Source of the DNA: Diplolepis rosae | Lineage: Eukaryota > Arthropoda > Insecta > Hymenoptera > Diplolepididae | DNA: 64,000 nt | NCBI GenBank assembly: GCA_030998225.1 | Contig: JAPYXD010000475.1 | Span: forward strand, 62,001-126,000 | Reading direction: 5' to 3' | In this document: one piece after another, positions 1-9,728 of the stretch | Layout of the letters: every line of letters begins with the position of its first letter | How positions within the stretch are numbered: position 1 is the first letter of the stretch | Made by a program: the position numbers and the translations under genes | The notes under the pieces: generated by a model | Told to the model about the DNA's origin: nothing | Seen by the model: the letters and a program-made list of their open reading frames with translations, nothing else | Database searches by the model: none

Positions 1-175
1 TGTTGTAGGCTTCCGTAGTTTCCTCTAACGTATATTTAGGTTTCGTGAAATTGTATTCCGCCATCTGCTCCTCTAGCTGCCCCTTGGCAAATTGCAATTT
101 TTCTATCTCCCCTTTGGGTTGTAGTGTGATAGGGTATATTTTTTCCTTGGGTGGTAGAGTGTTAAGAACGGACAT
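1..175 (-). CDS. Unidentified ORF downstream of Gypsy integrase, runs off the window
   Basis: An open frame begins with ATG at 175-173 and stays open for about 58 codons to the window edge. The product is hydrophilic and charged (MSVLNTLPPKEKIYP near the start, then a Glu/Lys/Gln-rich stretch) with no signal peptide or membrane segment. A pyrimidine tract followed by TTTTACAG lies just upstream of the ATG on the minus strand and resembles a splice acceptor. It lies 3' of the integrase in element orientation, where some Gypsy elements keep a third ORF, but the visible part does not look like an envelope protein. It could also be the start of another element's gag. Function unknown. Confidence 0.35.
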   Translation of the reverse strand, partial: MSVLNTLPPKEKIYPITLQPKGEIEKLQFAKGQLEEQMAEYNFTKPKYTLEETTEAYN

Positions 176-279
176 GGTTTTCCTGTAAAAGAAAACTGTG
201 GTTAAGAAATGTGTAATTTTCAACTGTATACTAACTTGAGTTTATCAAAATGTTTTTGGAATATTTTTCCGTCGGGTTT

Positions 280-484
280 TTATAAAATGGCGTTGTTTTT
301 GTCTAGGATTTTTACAAGGGTGTAGGGTTCGTGGTATTTATTATCCAATTTTCCGTCTGTCTTGGATTCCTTTTTGACGTATACCTGATCTCCTACATTC
401 CCTAAAAATGGCTTTACCTTTTGATCATAGTTTTCTTTCGAATGTTCTTTTGCGGTGATCAAATTTCTAGCTGACATTAATTCT
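280..484 (-). pseudogene. Gypsy integrase C-terminal region
   Basis: The frame reads SARNLITAKEHSKENYDQ, then a stretch ending GDQVYVKKES and KYHEPYTLVKIL, the pattern of the end of a Gypsy integrase with its chromatin-tethering/SH3-like tail. It continues the integrase interrupted at about 1067 by the composite foldback element at 487-1066. A stop codon follows at about 279. It would have bound DNA during integration; here it is a relic. Confidence 0.75.
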
Positions 485-486
485 AT

Positions 487-1066
487 TTATATGCCACCGG
501 CGCGCAAACTCGTTTTTTCGCTACAGTTAACAGTAGCGCTACAAAGGAATGAAATGTAAAAATTGAACTGCGCATACGCCCATAGCCATGATACGAAGCT
601 CAATCCTTCTTCTTATTCTTCTTCTTCTTCGTACAGCGTTAGCATCTTACTGGCAAAGCCTTGTACATTTGAACTGCGCATGCGTCTACTAAAATCCATT
701 ACTACTACACAAGATCGATAAAATCAAAATGGCCGGGACTAGTCGTGACATATCAAGTGTAATGACTAGCGCCGCAAACAACTACAATACTAGATTAGAT
801 TCAAGTGTACGCATAAAAACTCGTATACGCACCGGAGTCACATAAAATAGAATACGTGCCAATGCACATAATTCGGGAAATTACGAGACTCGGGACAATG
901 CTCGCAGGACTAATCGCGCCTCAGCTTCGTCTCGGCTTCGTCTCGGATACACCTCGACTACGCCTCACATATACACCTCGACTACGCCTTGGCTCCGATC
1001 TCCTGCGAGCATTGTCGCTCGTCACGCAATAACCCTCATTGTGCGCCCAGGCACGTAATATACTAT
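487..1066 (+). mobile_element. Composite foldback MITE, copy 1
   Basis: This non-coding element separates the Gypsy integrase core from its C-terminus. It consists of two abutting inverted-repeat units. Unit A (about 487-846) begins GTGCC/ACCGG-like, GCGCAAACTCG, and ends with the inverted form around CGCACCGGAGTCACATAAA, an imperfect inverted repeat of about 37 bp. Unit B (about 850-1063) begins ACGTGCCAATGCAC and ends GCGCCCAGGCACGT, with arms of roughly 57 bp meeting at CAATGCTCGCAGGA. The core between those arms (about 902-1018) holds short repeats related to CGTCTCGGCTT and ACCTCGACTACGCC. Other copies lie at 43025-43555, 48724-49328 and 24067-24634. No clear target duplication could be fixed. 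Confidence 0.8.
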
Positions 1067-1595
1067 TCCGATGATCTTAATATTAATTCCTGCGGATAGG
1101 TCCCGTAGGTTTCTAATTTTTCGGGATCTGGAAATGAACTGGGGTTGCGTGCGATTTTACCGAATGCCACTTCATAGGGTTTAAATTTAGTGGCTTCGTG
1201 TACTGATGTATTGTATGCAAACATAGCGAAGGGTAGAAAGTGGTCTTAGCCATCGTAGATTTCTGCGTATGGTCTTATGCAGTCCATTAATACTGCATGG
1301 CTCCTTTCCAGGGATCCGTTTGATTGTGGTCTATACCCTGAAGTGGTAATCTGTTTTACTCCAAAATTTTTTGATAATTTCCTGAGTAAATTATTAATAA
1401 AACTTCCTCCCCTGTCTGTAAGTATAGCCCTAGGGGCTCCATATTGTGAGAATAAATGCTTTGCTATCCCATGAGCGACAGTGGTTGCCGAAATATCAGG
1501 TATAGAGACGACTATGCAGTACTTACATAAATCGTCCTGCATAGTGAGAATATGTTTATTGCTATCAGGGGTGGTAGGAAATTTTCCTACTGTGT
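1067..1595 (-). pseudogene. Gypsy integrase catalytic core
   Basis: The minus strand encodes a retroviral-type integrase core. The first catalytic Asp lies in LTMQDDLCKY, the second in AILTDRGGSF, and the catalytic Glu in QSNGSLERSH, so all three residues of the D,D-E triad are visible. The spacing between the second Asp and the Glu is the usual thirty-odd residues. The frame breaks at a TAA near 1249, just after the IYDG residues, then continues as HFLPFAMFAYNTSVHEATKF-type sequence to about 1070, where the composite foldback element is inserted. Upstream, the CxxC half of the zinc finger has been lost. The product would insert the element cDNA into chromosomes. Confidence 0.85.
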
Positions 1596-2160
1596 CTAGG
1601 GATCCTTAAGTCTTGTCCACATGTATCTTTCTCTAATTCTTCGATATATTTCATTTATCCCTTTGTGGCCCTTAATTTCACTTTCGTGGTTTTCAGAAAT
1701 AATTTGAGCGCGTATCTCCTCTGGGGCTATATTTACGTTGCCGTAGCATATTGTTATTTCTATCTTGGAATTAACGAATTCTTGAGTTAGTAATTCACGC
1801 AATTTCCCTTTTGGTAACGCATCACTGATGTCTCCATATTTTGAAATACGAAATTCCGAAATATTTTCTCTTTCTAGAGCTATTCTCAAATTGTGTATGG
1901 CTACTTTAATGTAATCTTCGTTTATCTCTTCAAAATGGTTTTGTTTAATGGTGAGTGAATATACGTTGAAATGTCTGCGAGGAGTGACAAGCACTTCTCC
2001 TATTTTTGGTTTCCTATCCTTCAGGTCCTGAGGGTCAACTGCTCCCAAGTCCACAAGTAGTCTGCTTACGGGAGTGACAAACTCACAGCCAGCTGAGAGA
2101 AAATGTATATAATTACTTTTCAAATAAGTGAGATTCTCGCCACTGCTATTCAGTCTGACC
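1596..2160 (-). pseudogene. Gypsy pol: spacer end and integrase HHCC remnant
   Basis: The frame contains RLLVDLGAVDPQDLKD, then SLTIKQNHFEEINEDY, then HESEIKGHKGINEIYRRIRE. The last segment has the two His and downstream WTRLKD of the integrase N-terminal zinc domain, but sequence stops at RLKD and the two Cys of HHCC are gone, presumably by deletion at about 1600. The part before the zinc domain is not known to me as a named domain. A similar sequence (RLLVDIGAIDRQDV, EEYIKVALQNL) occurs at 33130-33400 in Gypsy copy 2, so the spacer is inherited family sequence and not junk. Confidence 0.75.
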
Positions 2161-3440
2161 TGTTCGTTTTTACTACTGTGCGTCTCAGTTCTACTGGACT
2201 TTTCACAGGCTTTAGGCAGTGCCGGAGGGATGCCAGTGATTGACGGTCGCGAATGGCCAGGCGGCATCTAGTGACATCCGCAGTAAGTTCGTCTGAGTAT
2301 GTAGGTATATTTATTCCCATTCCGCGAGTATTATTTTTATCAGTTGATAGTTTAAAGCTGGGGTCGTTATGAAGTTTATCTGGAAATAGCATGGAAATGG
2401 CTTTGGGTTTTCTTAGTGCTGAGGAGGTATATTTCCCTAAAGCATCGGGGGTTAAAGGTATTCCAGGGTCAAAAGAAACACTTTTTCTGGTGTGAGCTTG
2501 TAGATTGCTGGCAGAGACTTCTTCATCTGAAGATGAAATACCGGGGTCTAGATTTTCCTTACTTACAGAATTTACTACTTTTCGTATTTCTTGAGTCTCT
2601 TTTAATAATTCTTCAGCTATTTTAATAGCTGATCCAATCCTATTCGTGAAGTCGCTCTCGCTTTCAGGTTCCATTTGTTCGATGGCATCCTCCTTCAGAA
2701 ACTGCGGTGACTTTAAGAAGCGGGGCTTCTTTATCTATCTATGTCCTTTCCAGCCAGTCTTCATGTGCCTTTAAAGATTGTTCAAATCGTGAAAATGATT
2801 TTTCTATGTTTTCTTTAGCAGACTTAGACTTTTCGTGTTCCACTTGATCCTTTTCCTGTTCTTCTTCTGTTGTACTATCATTGCTGTCACTGGGTGGCGG
2901 GCTCACCATTTTAATGGATCCTGCTTCTTGTTTTTCTGTCGTAGGGGTTGATTCCTCCTGGTCTTCTGGGAACAGTTCGGTAAAACACTCTGGTGCCTTC
3001 GTAGGTGCACTTTTTGGTATTATTGACGATGGGTATGCTGCAGGTGGCAAGTTCAAGCTCGGTAGCACACTTTTTCTTTTTCTAAGAATTGGGGGTGGCT
3101 CTTGATCCCTTTCTGTTTCTTCCAAACTGCTATCTTCTTTATAATCTGGTCGATTCTGAGCTCGTTGAGTCTCTATCCGTTGCCGAATCAGGCGTTTATT
3201 GATAGTGCTCCTGTCCAGCTCGGCTGATGTTGATGCGCTAGAGTTCGACCTAGCAAGGGCTGTGGATTCTGAGATCTTGAAGTATATGGTTTAGAGGTTG
3301 CAATCCTAGAAGTAAGTCCTTTTCTAGTTTGTACCGCGGGTTTATTCTTGGCATCAGATTCTAAAGTTCTTGAACCTCGTTTTGAGCTGTTTTCCTCTCG
3401 TTTATTAGCTTGCCTAGTCAGCATTGGCAGCAACCTGGCA
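2150..3440 (-). pseudogene. Gypsy pol: long spacer between RNase H and integrase
   Basis: Three open segments (3433-3188, 3125-2739, 2674-2150) in shifting frames lie between RNase H and integrase. Features are a basic Ser/Arg-rich start, a Pro-rich stretch, the phrase VSPPPSDSNDSTTEE followed by an acidic/Lys-rich helix-forming region, and KSVSFDPGIPLTPDAL further on. None matches a domain I can name. Counterparts VSPPPSDSGDSSTE (about 31558-31600) and KSVTFGCGIASTFDAL (about 33028-33075) occur in copy 2. With the preceding entry the spacer is about 600 residues, longer than I would expect between these domains. It may be a linker with its own binding role. Confidence 0.6.
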
Positions 3441-3442
3441 GG

Positions 3443-3748
3443 CTATTTTTCTTCTTCGCCTTCTTCGTCAGAATTTTCCACGATTGGATTTCTTGATAGG
3501 GCATCAGCATTAGTATTTAATTTACCTGGTTTGTACTTAAATTCATATTCATAATCTCTCAATTTTAGTCTCCAGCGGATTAGTCTTTGGCCTGGATCTT
3601 TTACCAAATTTATCCACCTGAGGGGTTCATGATTACGCATGAGGATAAATTTTCTACCATAAATATAGGGTCGAAATTGATTTACCGCGTATAGCACCGC
3701 GAGGCATTCCTTCTCCGTTGTGGAATAATTTAACTCAGGTTCAACCAA
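3443..3748 (-). pseudogene. Gypsy RNase H, C-terminal half
   Basis: The frame starts LNYSTTEKECLAVLYAVN, the RNase H helix following its catalytic Asp and containing the conserved Glu, then passes through the grip region RKFILMRNHEPLRWI. In that region the usual HTDH-type motif has become MRNHEP, so a catalytic Asp appears replaced by Asn. It ends YKPGKLNTNADALSRN, the signature of the RNase H boundary in mdg1/412-like elements. RNase H removes the RNA strand during reverse transcription. The preceding half is in another frame, giving a frameshift around 3740. Confidence 0.85.
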
Positions 3749-4395
3749 CGCTCTTGACAGAATGCTACAGGGAGATCCATTCCATTTTTTTCTTGACTTA
3801 GGACGGCTCCTATTGCATAATCCGAGGCATCAATGGTTACTGTAAAGGGTTTTTCGAAATCAGGGTATTGTAGTATGGGACTTTCACACAGAGCCTGTCG
3901 TAGATCCTTGAAGCTCTTCTCTTGTTCCGGTCCCCACTTAAATAATGCTTCCTTTTTCAATAAATTTGATAGGGGTTTTTCTCTCGCTGAAAAGTCCTTG
4001 TTGAATCTTCTATAATACGCAGCTAGTCTTAGGAATTGTTTTATGTTTGTCGGTGTTTTTGGTCTGGGAAAATTTTGAACAGCCTCGATCTTTTTAGGAT
4101 CTGGCTTTACTCCCTTGTCACTAATTATGTGCCCTAAATACGGTATTTCTTTGGAAAGAAATTCGCACTTTTCCGGTTGTAATGACAGGTTAGCTTCTTT
4201 TAGTTGTTTGAGAAGACGTCTTACCTTTTTACCGTGATCTTCTAAGTTTTTAGCATATATCACTATATCGTCTAGATAGACAAATAGTTCAGTACTCTGT
4301 AGTCCTAGTAGAACTTGGTCCATTAGGCGTTGGAATGTAGCCGGTGAATTTTTCAATCCCATGGGCATTCTGACGTACTCATAGTGTCCATTCAA
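3730..4395 (-). pseudogene. Gypsy reverse transcriptase palm/thumb and RNase H start
   Basis: The frame starts in YEYVRMPMGLKNSPATFQ, the fingers/palm region, reaches the polymerase active-site YLDD in FVYLDDIVIYAKN, then the thumb GHIISDKGVKPDPKKI. The connection LFKWGPEQEKSFKDL leads into RNase H with TIDASDYAIGAVLSQ, which includes its first catalytic Asp. The segment is intact over about 220 codons. It needs a frameshift at each end to join its neighbours. The YLDD motif is preserved although the partner Asp in the upstream segment is lost. Confidence 0.9.
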
Positions 4396-5171
4396 TGATG
4401 AAAATGCTGTTTTTGTCTATCTTTTGGGTCTAATTCTATTAGATGGAAACCACTGGCTAAATTGAAAATAGAGAAGTATTGTGCAGTACCTAGATGGTCT
4501 AGAATATCTGAAATATTTGGAAATGGGTATGCATCCCCAATTGTTTTTTCATTTAAAAGCCGAAAGTCAATCACTATTCTCAAATCCTTTTTTCCCGTGG
4601 CGTCTATTTTCTTAGGTATAATCAGGAAGGGTGAATTATAAGGAGATTTTGAATTTTGAATTGCTCCTTCTGTCTTCATTTTTTGTATTACTCTCTCGAC
4701 TTCATCCCTTTGAGAGGGTGAAAATCGGTATGGTCTGGTGTTAATAGGTACGTCGTCCGAGGTGTGAATTTTGTGTTGTACTTGATGAGTGGGGGTTAGG
4801 GGTTCTCCTGGTACTATTTCCAGTACATGATCTTTTTCGTCTGCAAAATCCCCATTCAAATCTTCTCCTGGAAATTTATAATATTCAAAGGGGATGATTT
4901 CTTGTGGGGGTAGGTCTATCTTGAAGTCATTGTCTGTAGTGTTGATAACGAACACCTGACAAATTCCATTCAAGTTGGTTCCCGCTGCTTCACCTATTAG
5001 CACGCCTTCTGTAGTTTTTATTAGAGGCAAATACCCTTCATTTATTTCTGAATTTACCACTGCTATTGCAATAACTCGTCGTGTTCTGGCTCTTACCTGA
5101 ATTGTATCCTTATTCTTAATTAAAATTGACGTTGAACCGTGATGGAAATATGCAATAATTTTATTTATCAA
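4392..5171 (-). pseudogene. Gypsy protease-RT linker and reverse transcriptase N-terminal part
   Basis: The start retains a linker region (RRVIAIAVVNSEINEGYLPL). The RT then begins with THQVQHKIHTSDDVPINTRPY-like sequence, followed by the fingers (SPYNSPFLIIPKK), the phrase RIVIDFRLLNEKTI and the first palm motif. In that motif the expected catalytic Asp reads Asn (FSIFNLASGFHLI, codon AAT), which by itself would inactivate the polymerase. The frame ends in a frameshift just before the YEYVRMPMGL segment. Protease and gag are absent upstream, where an inverted duplication of the first 65 bp begins. Confidence 0.85.
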
Positions 5172-5291
5172 CGGTAAAATTTTTTAAAAAGAAATGTCTA
5201 TATTTTTGAAATTTTTAACGTTAATATATAAAATTATTGCTTATCTCCATTACCGTTCAACGTGAATTTTAATTATGAATAAGGATACAAT
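5101..5291. repeat. Inverted duplication at the truncated Gypsy 5' edge
   Basis: Sequence 5101-5165 reappears as its reverse complement at about 5226-5291, around a 60-bp AT-rich spacer. Shared blocks include GTATCCTTATTC, AATTAAAATT and CAATAATTTTAT. The right copy is a mirrored piece of the pol coding region (it again encodes NKDTI at its outer end), so the duplication arose after or during loss of the element's 5' part. Confidence 0.75.
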
Positions 5292-5560
5292 CAAGTTAAA
5301 TATTTATTTCTTCGCTTTCATGAGTTATATGTTAATTTCCTCTCACATCCTCATTAGGTTATTAATACAGCATTACTATTTTATCAATACGCGGTGTGAG
5401 TTAATGACTCATTACCATGGGTACAATTACAGTAAAACCTCATTTATCGGGACGCTCTTGAAATGTAAACACCTCGTTTATCGGGATTTAGAGGGGCTCC
5501 CCACTACCACCTACAGTCTCATGGTGGGTTGCCATGACTCTTGTTGTATGTTGACATTAA

Positions 5561-6842
5561 GGGGGTATTCTAGTCTAGAGTTACAAATTTTGGGTGTTTT
5601 TTAAATTCTATAAAAAAAAAAAACTAAAAAATTTTTACGATCCATTTTTTTATGAGATATTTATTAATATTTTAACAATACAAAACAAAATAAAAATTAA
5701 AAAAATTTGAAAATTGACAAAGTTACAGGCTGCTGAAGTGGCGGGGATGAAAAAAAGGGTGCGTCCATATTGACACGATTCCAACCCTTCTGGTGATCTA
5801 AAAAAATAAATTAAAATAGATTCTTAATGAGTAAGAATATCGCTATCGCCTGAACTAGGGAAAAAAACAAAAAAAATTTTTTCACAAAATGGCGACTGTT
5901 TGAAAAAAAAGTTTGTTTTTGCCCTGTTTTTTATAAAGTTTAAAATTGTTTAAAAATAGTAAAAATCCAAATTTTCACATAATCCTAGTTCGAACGGTAG
6001 AGGGATATATAAAGAAGGTCCTCGCCAAATTTCAAGTTAATCGGTTCATTAGAACTTGAGAAATCATGTCAAACGTGTTGGAAAAAGTAGTTTCGAGAAA
6101 AACGCGTTTAAAGATTTGAGAAAAGTTGCAGGCAGTTTTTACTCACATTAAGTTAATCGGCGATTCTTGCTCCATACATTGGACCTTCCTTTTGTTCAAA
6201 TAGATCTTCTTCTTCGCTTCTTTCTGCTAGACGAGCAGTTCTAGCTTCCTTAGAAGCATCAGAAGCTCGTACTTCGGAGCGGCGTATCCGAGTTTCGTCC
6301 CGTTTGCTAGCGAACGCATGAGCTTCTGGACCAATTGTAATTCCCATTACGCCCATTATTTTCAAAATTGGTAAAAAGCCTTCATTGAAAATGCAAACTG
6401 CTAAATAATTTGCAATTACAATTGTCTTCTTTCCTGCATGAATGTGTTTCGGCGCAAAAGTCCAAATCAATGAATTCAGCGATTCATTGTTATTTTGGAT
6501 TTCCGAGCCCAAACAACGGTGCAGCAAATTTTCATCGGATAAACTTTCGTATATCGGCTTGATTGCTTCTAATATTTTGTCATTCAGAGGGGGGTTTTCG
6601 TGAACAAAGTCATCTAATGTACTCTCAGCCGCTGCTTTTTGCCACTTACACCAGCTTGATGAACCAGGTGGACAATACATGTGACCGGTTTGCGCGCTGC
6701 ATCACTAAAATAGCTATAACTCCGTAAATAATTAAATTTTTTTTAAATTCCTTCGGAGGAAATATTCTTAAAGGTCCATTCTTTAAAAATATGGGAAAGA
6801 AAAAAAATCGATTTTTTCAAAATTCTAGACTAGAATACCGCC
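5561..6842 (-). mobile_element. TTAA-flanked Kolobok-like element (nested)
   Basis: TTAA duplications sit at 5557-5560 and 6843-6846. The ends are inverted copies beginning GGGGGTATTCTAGTCTAGA (right arm GGCGGTATTCTAG...). The element lies inside the left part of the pogo-like element, so it is younger. It carries a C-terminal transposase relic at 6153-6680. TTAA targets are used by Kolobok and piggyBac elements; the encoded protein and GGGG ends favour Kolobok. Confidence 0.7.
6153..6680 (-). pseudogene. Kolobok/Mutator-like transposase, C-terminal fragment
   Basis: The 175-residue frame begins CPPGSSSWCKWQKAAAE, continues EAIKPIYESLSDENLLHRCL and ESLNSLIWTFAPK, and ends YGARIAD. I recognise this arrangement (a Cys-Trp-Cys-Lys-Trp start, the IKPIYxxLSD block, NESxNSxIW, then IANYLAVCIFNEG) from a multi-copy arthropod and cnidarian family annotated as a Mutator-like transposase domain and tied to TTAA elements. 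The N-terminal DNA-binding and most catalytic parts are missing. A second fragment of the same family lies at 47545-47815. The stop falls just after RIAD at 6153, the usual end. Confidence 0.65.
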
Positions 6843-7041
6843 TTAAGTAATGGTAACGAAGGTATATATAATACGAAGGTATGTCAAAAAATTGACATAA
6901 TAAAACTCCTGCAAATGAAATATCTGCAAACTATGTCACTATGTACAAGGAGTGGTGGCTGGAGGAGAAACAAAATTTCCCGATAAATGAGGTTGCGAGA
7001 TCCCGATAAATGAGTGTCCCGATAAATGAGGTTTTACTGTA

Positions 7042-7392
7042 CCATACGGACAGAGCGCTGCTCTTTTTTATTACTCATTACCGAGTGTCAAACCGATCTT
7101 TCGACGTGAGGTATACATTGGTTTCCTTGTGCGAACAGTTATTTGGCCCATATGATAATTTATCATCGGTATCCTAATGTCCTATTCTCTCGTTGTCCGT
7201 TAGCATTAGTGTGTTGCAGGGGCAATGTAAAAATTTGATGTTACCAGGATGTAACATATGTGCACATATGTTTTTAATTTTAATGTACTTGGATTGAAAA
7301 TTATCAAATTTGGTACATTAATTTTCATAATATGCAAATCCATCAACTTCAATTCACCGCTTGTACTTTAATGTGCATTAAAAAAAAAATTC
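7042..7392. other. AT-rich gap, nothing recognised
   Basis: No ORF, repeat boundary or RNA signal is supported here. It separates the pogo-like element from the next TTAA element. Confidence 0.6.
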
Positions 7393-7396
7393 TTAA

Positions 7397-8130
7397 GGGG
7401 GTAGACCTGTGTCAAGAGCGATTTTCGAGCGCTTTTGTAGGATGAACGTGTAGGTAAAGTAATTAAAGTTTTTAAATTTTTCTTTCACAATTTTCTCGCT
7501 TTATTCTCAAATATTTTACATTATTTGTTTCAAAGGTGTTGTTAAATTAGTAAATAAATGATTGAAGCGGGAACGAGACTTCTCAAAATGGCAGACCCAA
7601 ACGGTGTGCAAGACACAGTACGCATCTGTCTTCTGAAACGAAAAACGAAAATAGTTCGTTATTAGTAATTAACTTGCCGAGGTACTGACGTAGGGATTTA
7701 GTAAATTTTGGAAAATTGACAAAATGGCGCACTTTGCAAATAAAAATTTCGTTTTCCCTCTTTTTTCGAGCGGAATGAGCTGTAAAAAACGGGAAAATTT
7801 TTTTTTTATAGAATTGCCTACGTTAGTACCTCGCATTATGCATAAAAAGTAATTACACAAAATTTAAGCCGAATCGATTGAATACATTTTCCGCAGTTCT
7901 GCAGACCAACTTGAAATACACGGTTTTGAGAAAAAACGAGCTCAAAGTTTGAAAGCGGGATGAATCATTGTTTTGATCAACCGACCGCGGGAGCCTTTAG
8001 GTCCAGCAGCTCGAAAATTAAGCTGGTTTTGAACGAAGTCTTTTAGAAAAGTCTTTTTAGCATGTTTTAGATTAGAAATAAGCAATAAAAAAAAATTGAT
8101 TTTTCGAAAATGTCACACAGGTCTTCCCCC
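7397..8130. mobile_element. TTAA/GGGG non-autonomous element, 734 bp
   Basis: TTAA lies on both sides (7393-7396, 8131-8134). The ends are inverted: GGGGGTAGACCTGTGT on the left and the complement of GGGGGAAGACCTGTGT on the right. The interior contains the phrase AAAATGGCG and runs of A/T but no transposase. A related fragment is found at 20222-20455. Confidence 0.8.
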
Positions 8131-8275
8131 TTAACAGTGAATATTTCGTTGCATCCTATCCTTAACTTTTACTTTGCATAAAAAAAACGAATAGTGAATG
8201 GATTCAAATCCGTTTTGAATTTTGAAATTAAATACTATTTTAAACTGATTGCCTTGTAATAATATCGATTCGTTT

Positions 8276-8356
8276 TTAACCAGTTAACTGTGATTGACGA
8301 GTATACTCGTCATAAATACATGTAACTCGCCATGGTCGCCACAGTTAACTGGTTAA
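8276..8356. repeat. 81-bp perfect-ended hairpin element
   Basis: TTAACCAGTTAACTGTG at 8276-8292 is matched by its exact complement at 8340-8356. Between them lies a second palindrome, GACGAGTATACTCGTC. The ends are TTAA. It resembles a minimal foldback element or a folded regulatory RNA; no ORF is possible. Confidence 0.75.
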
Positions 8357-9202
8357 TTTAATTTAATAACGTCAAACTTTATTTCCCTTCAACTTATTTT
8401 CTGTCTTTAATATTAAGGAGACAGATATACCAATTCTATATCCCTCAAGCACGAGTCATGCTGCTAAATGTCAAAGTCAGCTGAGCCGTGTTATCGAACT
8501 TCGAACTGTGTTTTGACAGCGTACCTTCACCTGAGTACTTACAGTTCAACAACCTCGTGCTTTGCTTTGCTATCGCACACATAAACTTGGAAATTATAAC
8601 GGTGATAGCAACGATTTGACTTCTTTTTTAATTGTCAAATTCAAGGCTTTTGCTTGTTGCCGCGTGCAAAGACGATGTTATTTAATTCTGACAAACCGCA
8701 ATTCAACGAAAATATTAAACATCGAATATTTAACTTTTAACATTGAAAACACTCTCTTAAAAATTAACCTTCATGTCCCTGTTCGGGCGCCAGTTGAAAC
8801 ATTTCATATGTTCGCAATTAAATATCTTGTTTCAAAACTGTAAATACGACTTGCAAATATTTTTAATATTAATTATTTATTTAATCCTTGATGTTTTATT
8901 CTATCATTTAACAAATTAAATATTTTAATACTCCAAGGAGATACTAAATTTACGTGGTTTGGAATTTGATTCTTTTTTGGGTTTCTACTCTCAACGTTTC
9001 TGACTTGAAAACGTTGATTCTCATACTTTTCTTCCCTTAAACTTTTTGAACTCACAAATAACAATTTTTATGTTAACGTTAAAATCTCAGCTAATAAACT
9101 TTGTTCTTCAAGGGGACGTCATGAAGGTGGAGGCGTTTTTAACGTTATTTTCTTTTATAACCAATAGTATAACCCACAGTTTTACGTTTAACGTAAAACC
9201 GT
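8357..9202. other. No gene recognised
   Basis: Short open frames occur at 8562-8843 (plus) and 8873-9064 (minus), but their composition follows the surrounding AT-rich DNA and I recognise no domain. Confidence 0.5.
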
Positions 9203-9728
9203 AGGTAATAAATTTCATCCGAGCGTGAGTCATCGAAAAAGGCAACTTATCCGATCTTAAGCTTCAATACCAAATATGGAAAAGGTGGTACACCTTGTTT
9301 TTACTCCCACCATAGTTGGCCTTTCGAAGGCCTATAAAAAGCGATGTTTCCAATAGAAGTCAGTCCAGTCAGTCCAGTCCAGCGGCATCATTTTGTACCA
9401 CGAGCACAGTCCAGTCAGTGCAATTTATTTATTTATCTCAACATCTACAAGTGAGGACTTGAGTTACCACATTTAATCTACTGGACTCATTGCATCACCG
9501 ACCAAATTTCAACCCAGGGTAATTACTAAGTATTTCAACTTTTATATATCCATTTCCATTCTTCCATGGTGCTTACTTAGAATAATTTCCATGTTAATAA
9601 ATATATTTTATATGATCAACCCTTCTTATTTACTGACTATTCTTCATACCTTAGCGAGGATCGTTCTGATCCTTATATAAAACGAGGAGATCTTTAAAGA
9701 AGAGAAGTGTTACTTTTCTGACGTAACA
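9203..9728 (+). mobile_element. LTR-like repeat, copy 1
   Basis: The segment matches 18145-18884 along most of its length, beginning AGGTAATAAATTTCAT and ending with a TAACA terminus. Its end ACGTAACA and the conserved block AGGAGATCTTTAAAGAAGA are also found, inverted, at 46962-47070. It contains a TATA box and initiator. No internal coding region follows, so it is a solo LTR or LTR fragment; the true 5' end (a TG start) could not be fixed. Confidence 0.6.
9333..9366 (+). promoter_or_regulatory. Core promoter of LTR-like repeat: TATA box plus initiator
   Basis: TATAAAA at 9333-9339 is followed by an insect-type initiator TCAGTC at 9360-9365, so the A of the initiator lies 29 bp from the TATA start, the canonical spacing. 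GTCAGTCCAGTCAGTCC repeats follow. Copy 2 has lost the TATA box (CCTATGAAAAG) but keeps TCAGTC. Confidence 0.6.

Larger units (their letters stand above)
1..5171 (-). mobile_element. Ty3/Gypsy retrotransposon, decayed pol (copy 1)
   Basis: Reading from 5171 down to about 280, the minus strand encodes in order part of the protease-RT linker, reverse transcriptase, RNase H, a long spacer, the integrase zinc-binding remnant, the integrase core and the integrase C-terminus, the order of Ty3/Gypsy pol. Motifs such as YLDD, the phrase NTNADALSRN after RNase H and TDRGGSF in integrase place it near the mdg1/412 type. Gag and most of protease are missing: the 5' side ends in an inverted repeat at 5101-5291. 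No LTR was found inside the window. Several frameshifts, stop codons and deletions make it non-functional. Confidence 0.9.
5430..7039. mobile_element. Pogo-like TIR element, host of a nested element
   Basis: Perfect terminal inverted repeats begin CAGTAAAACCTCATTTATC at 5430 and end with the complement at 7039, with TA on both sides (5428-5429, 7040-7041). CAGT ends with a TA duplication fit pogo/Tigger-type elements of the Tc1-mariner superfamily. The motif CCCGATAAATGAG is repeated inside both ends (three times on the right), as expected for transposase-binding sites. Without the nested insert at 5561-6842 it is about 320 bp and non-coding. Confidence 0.75.
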
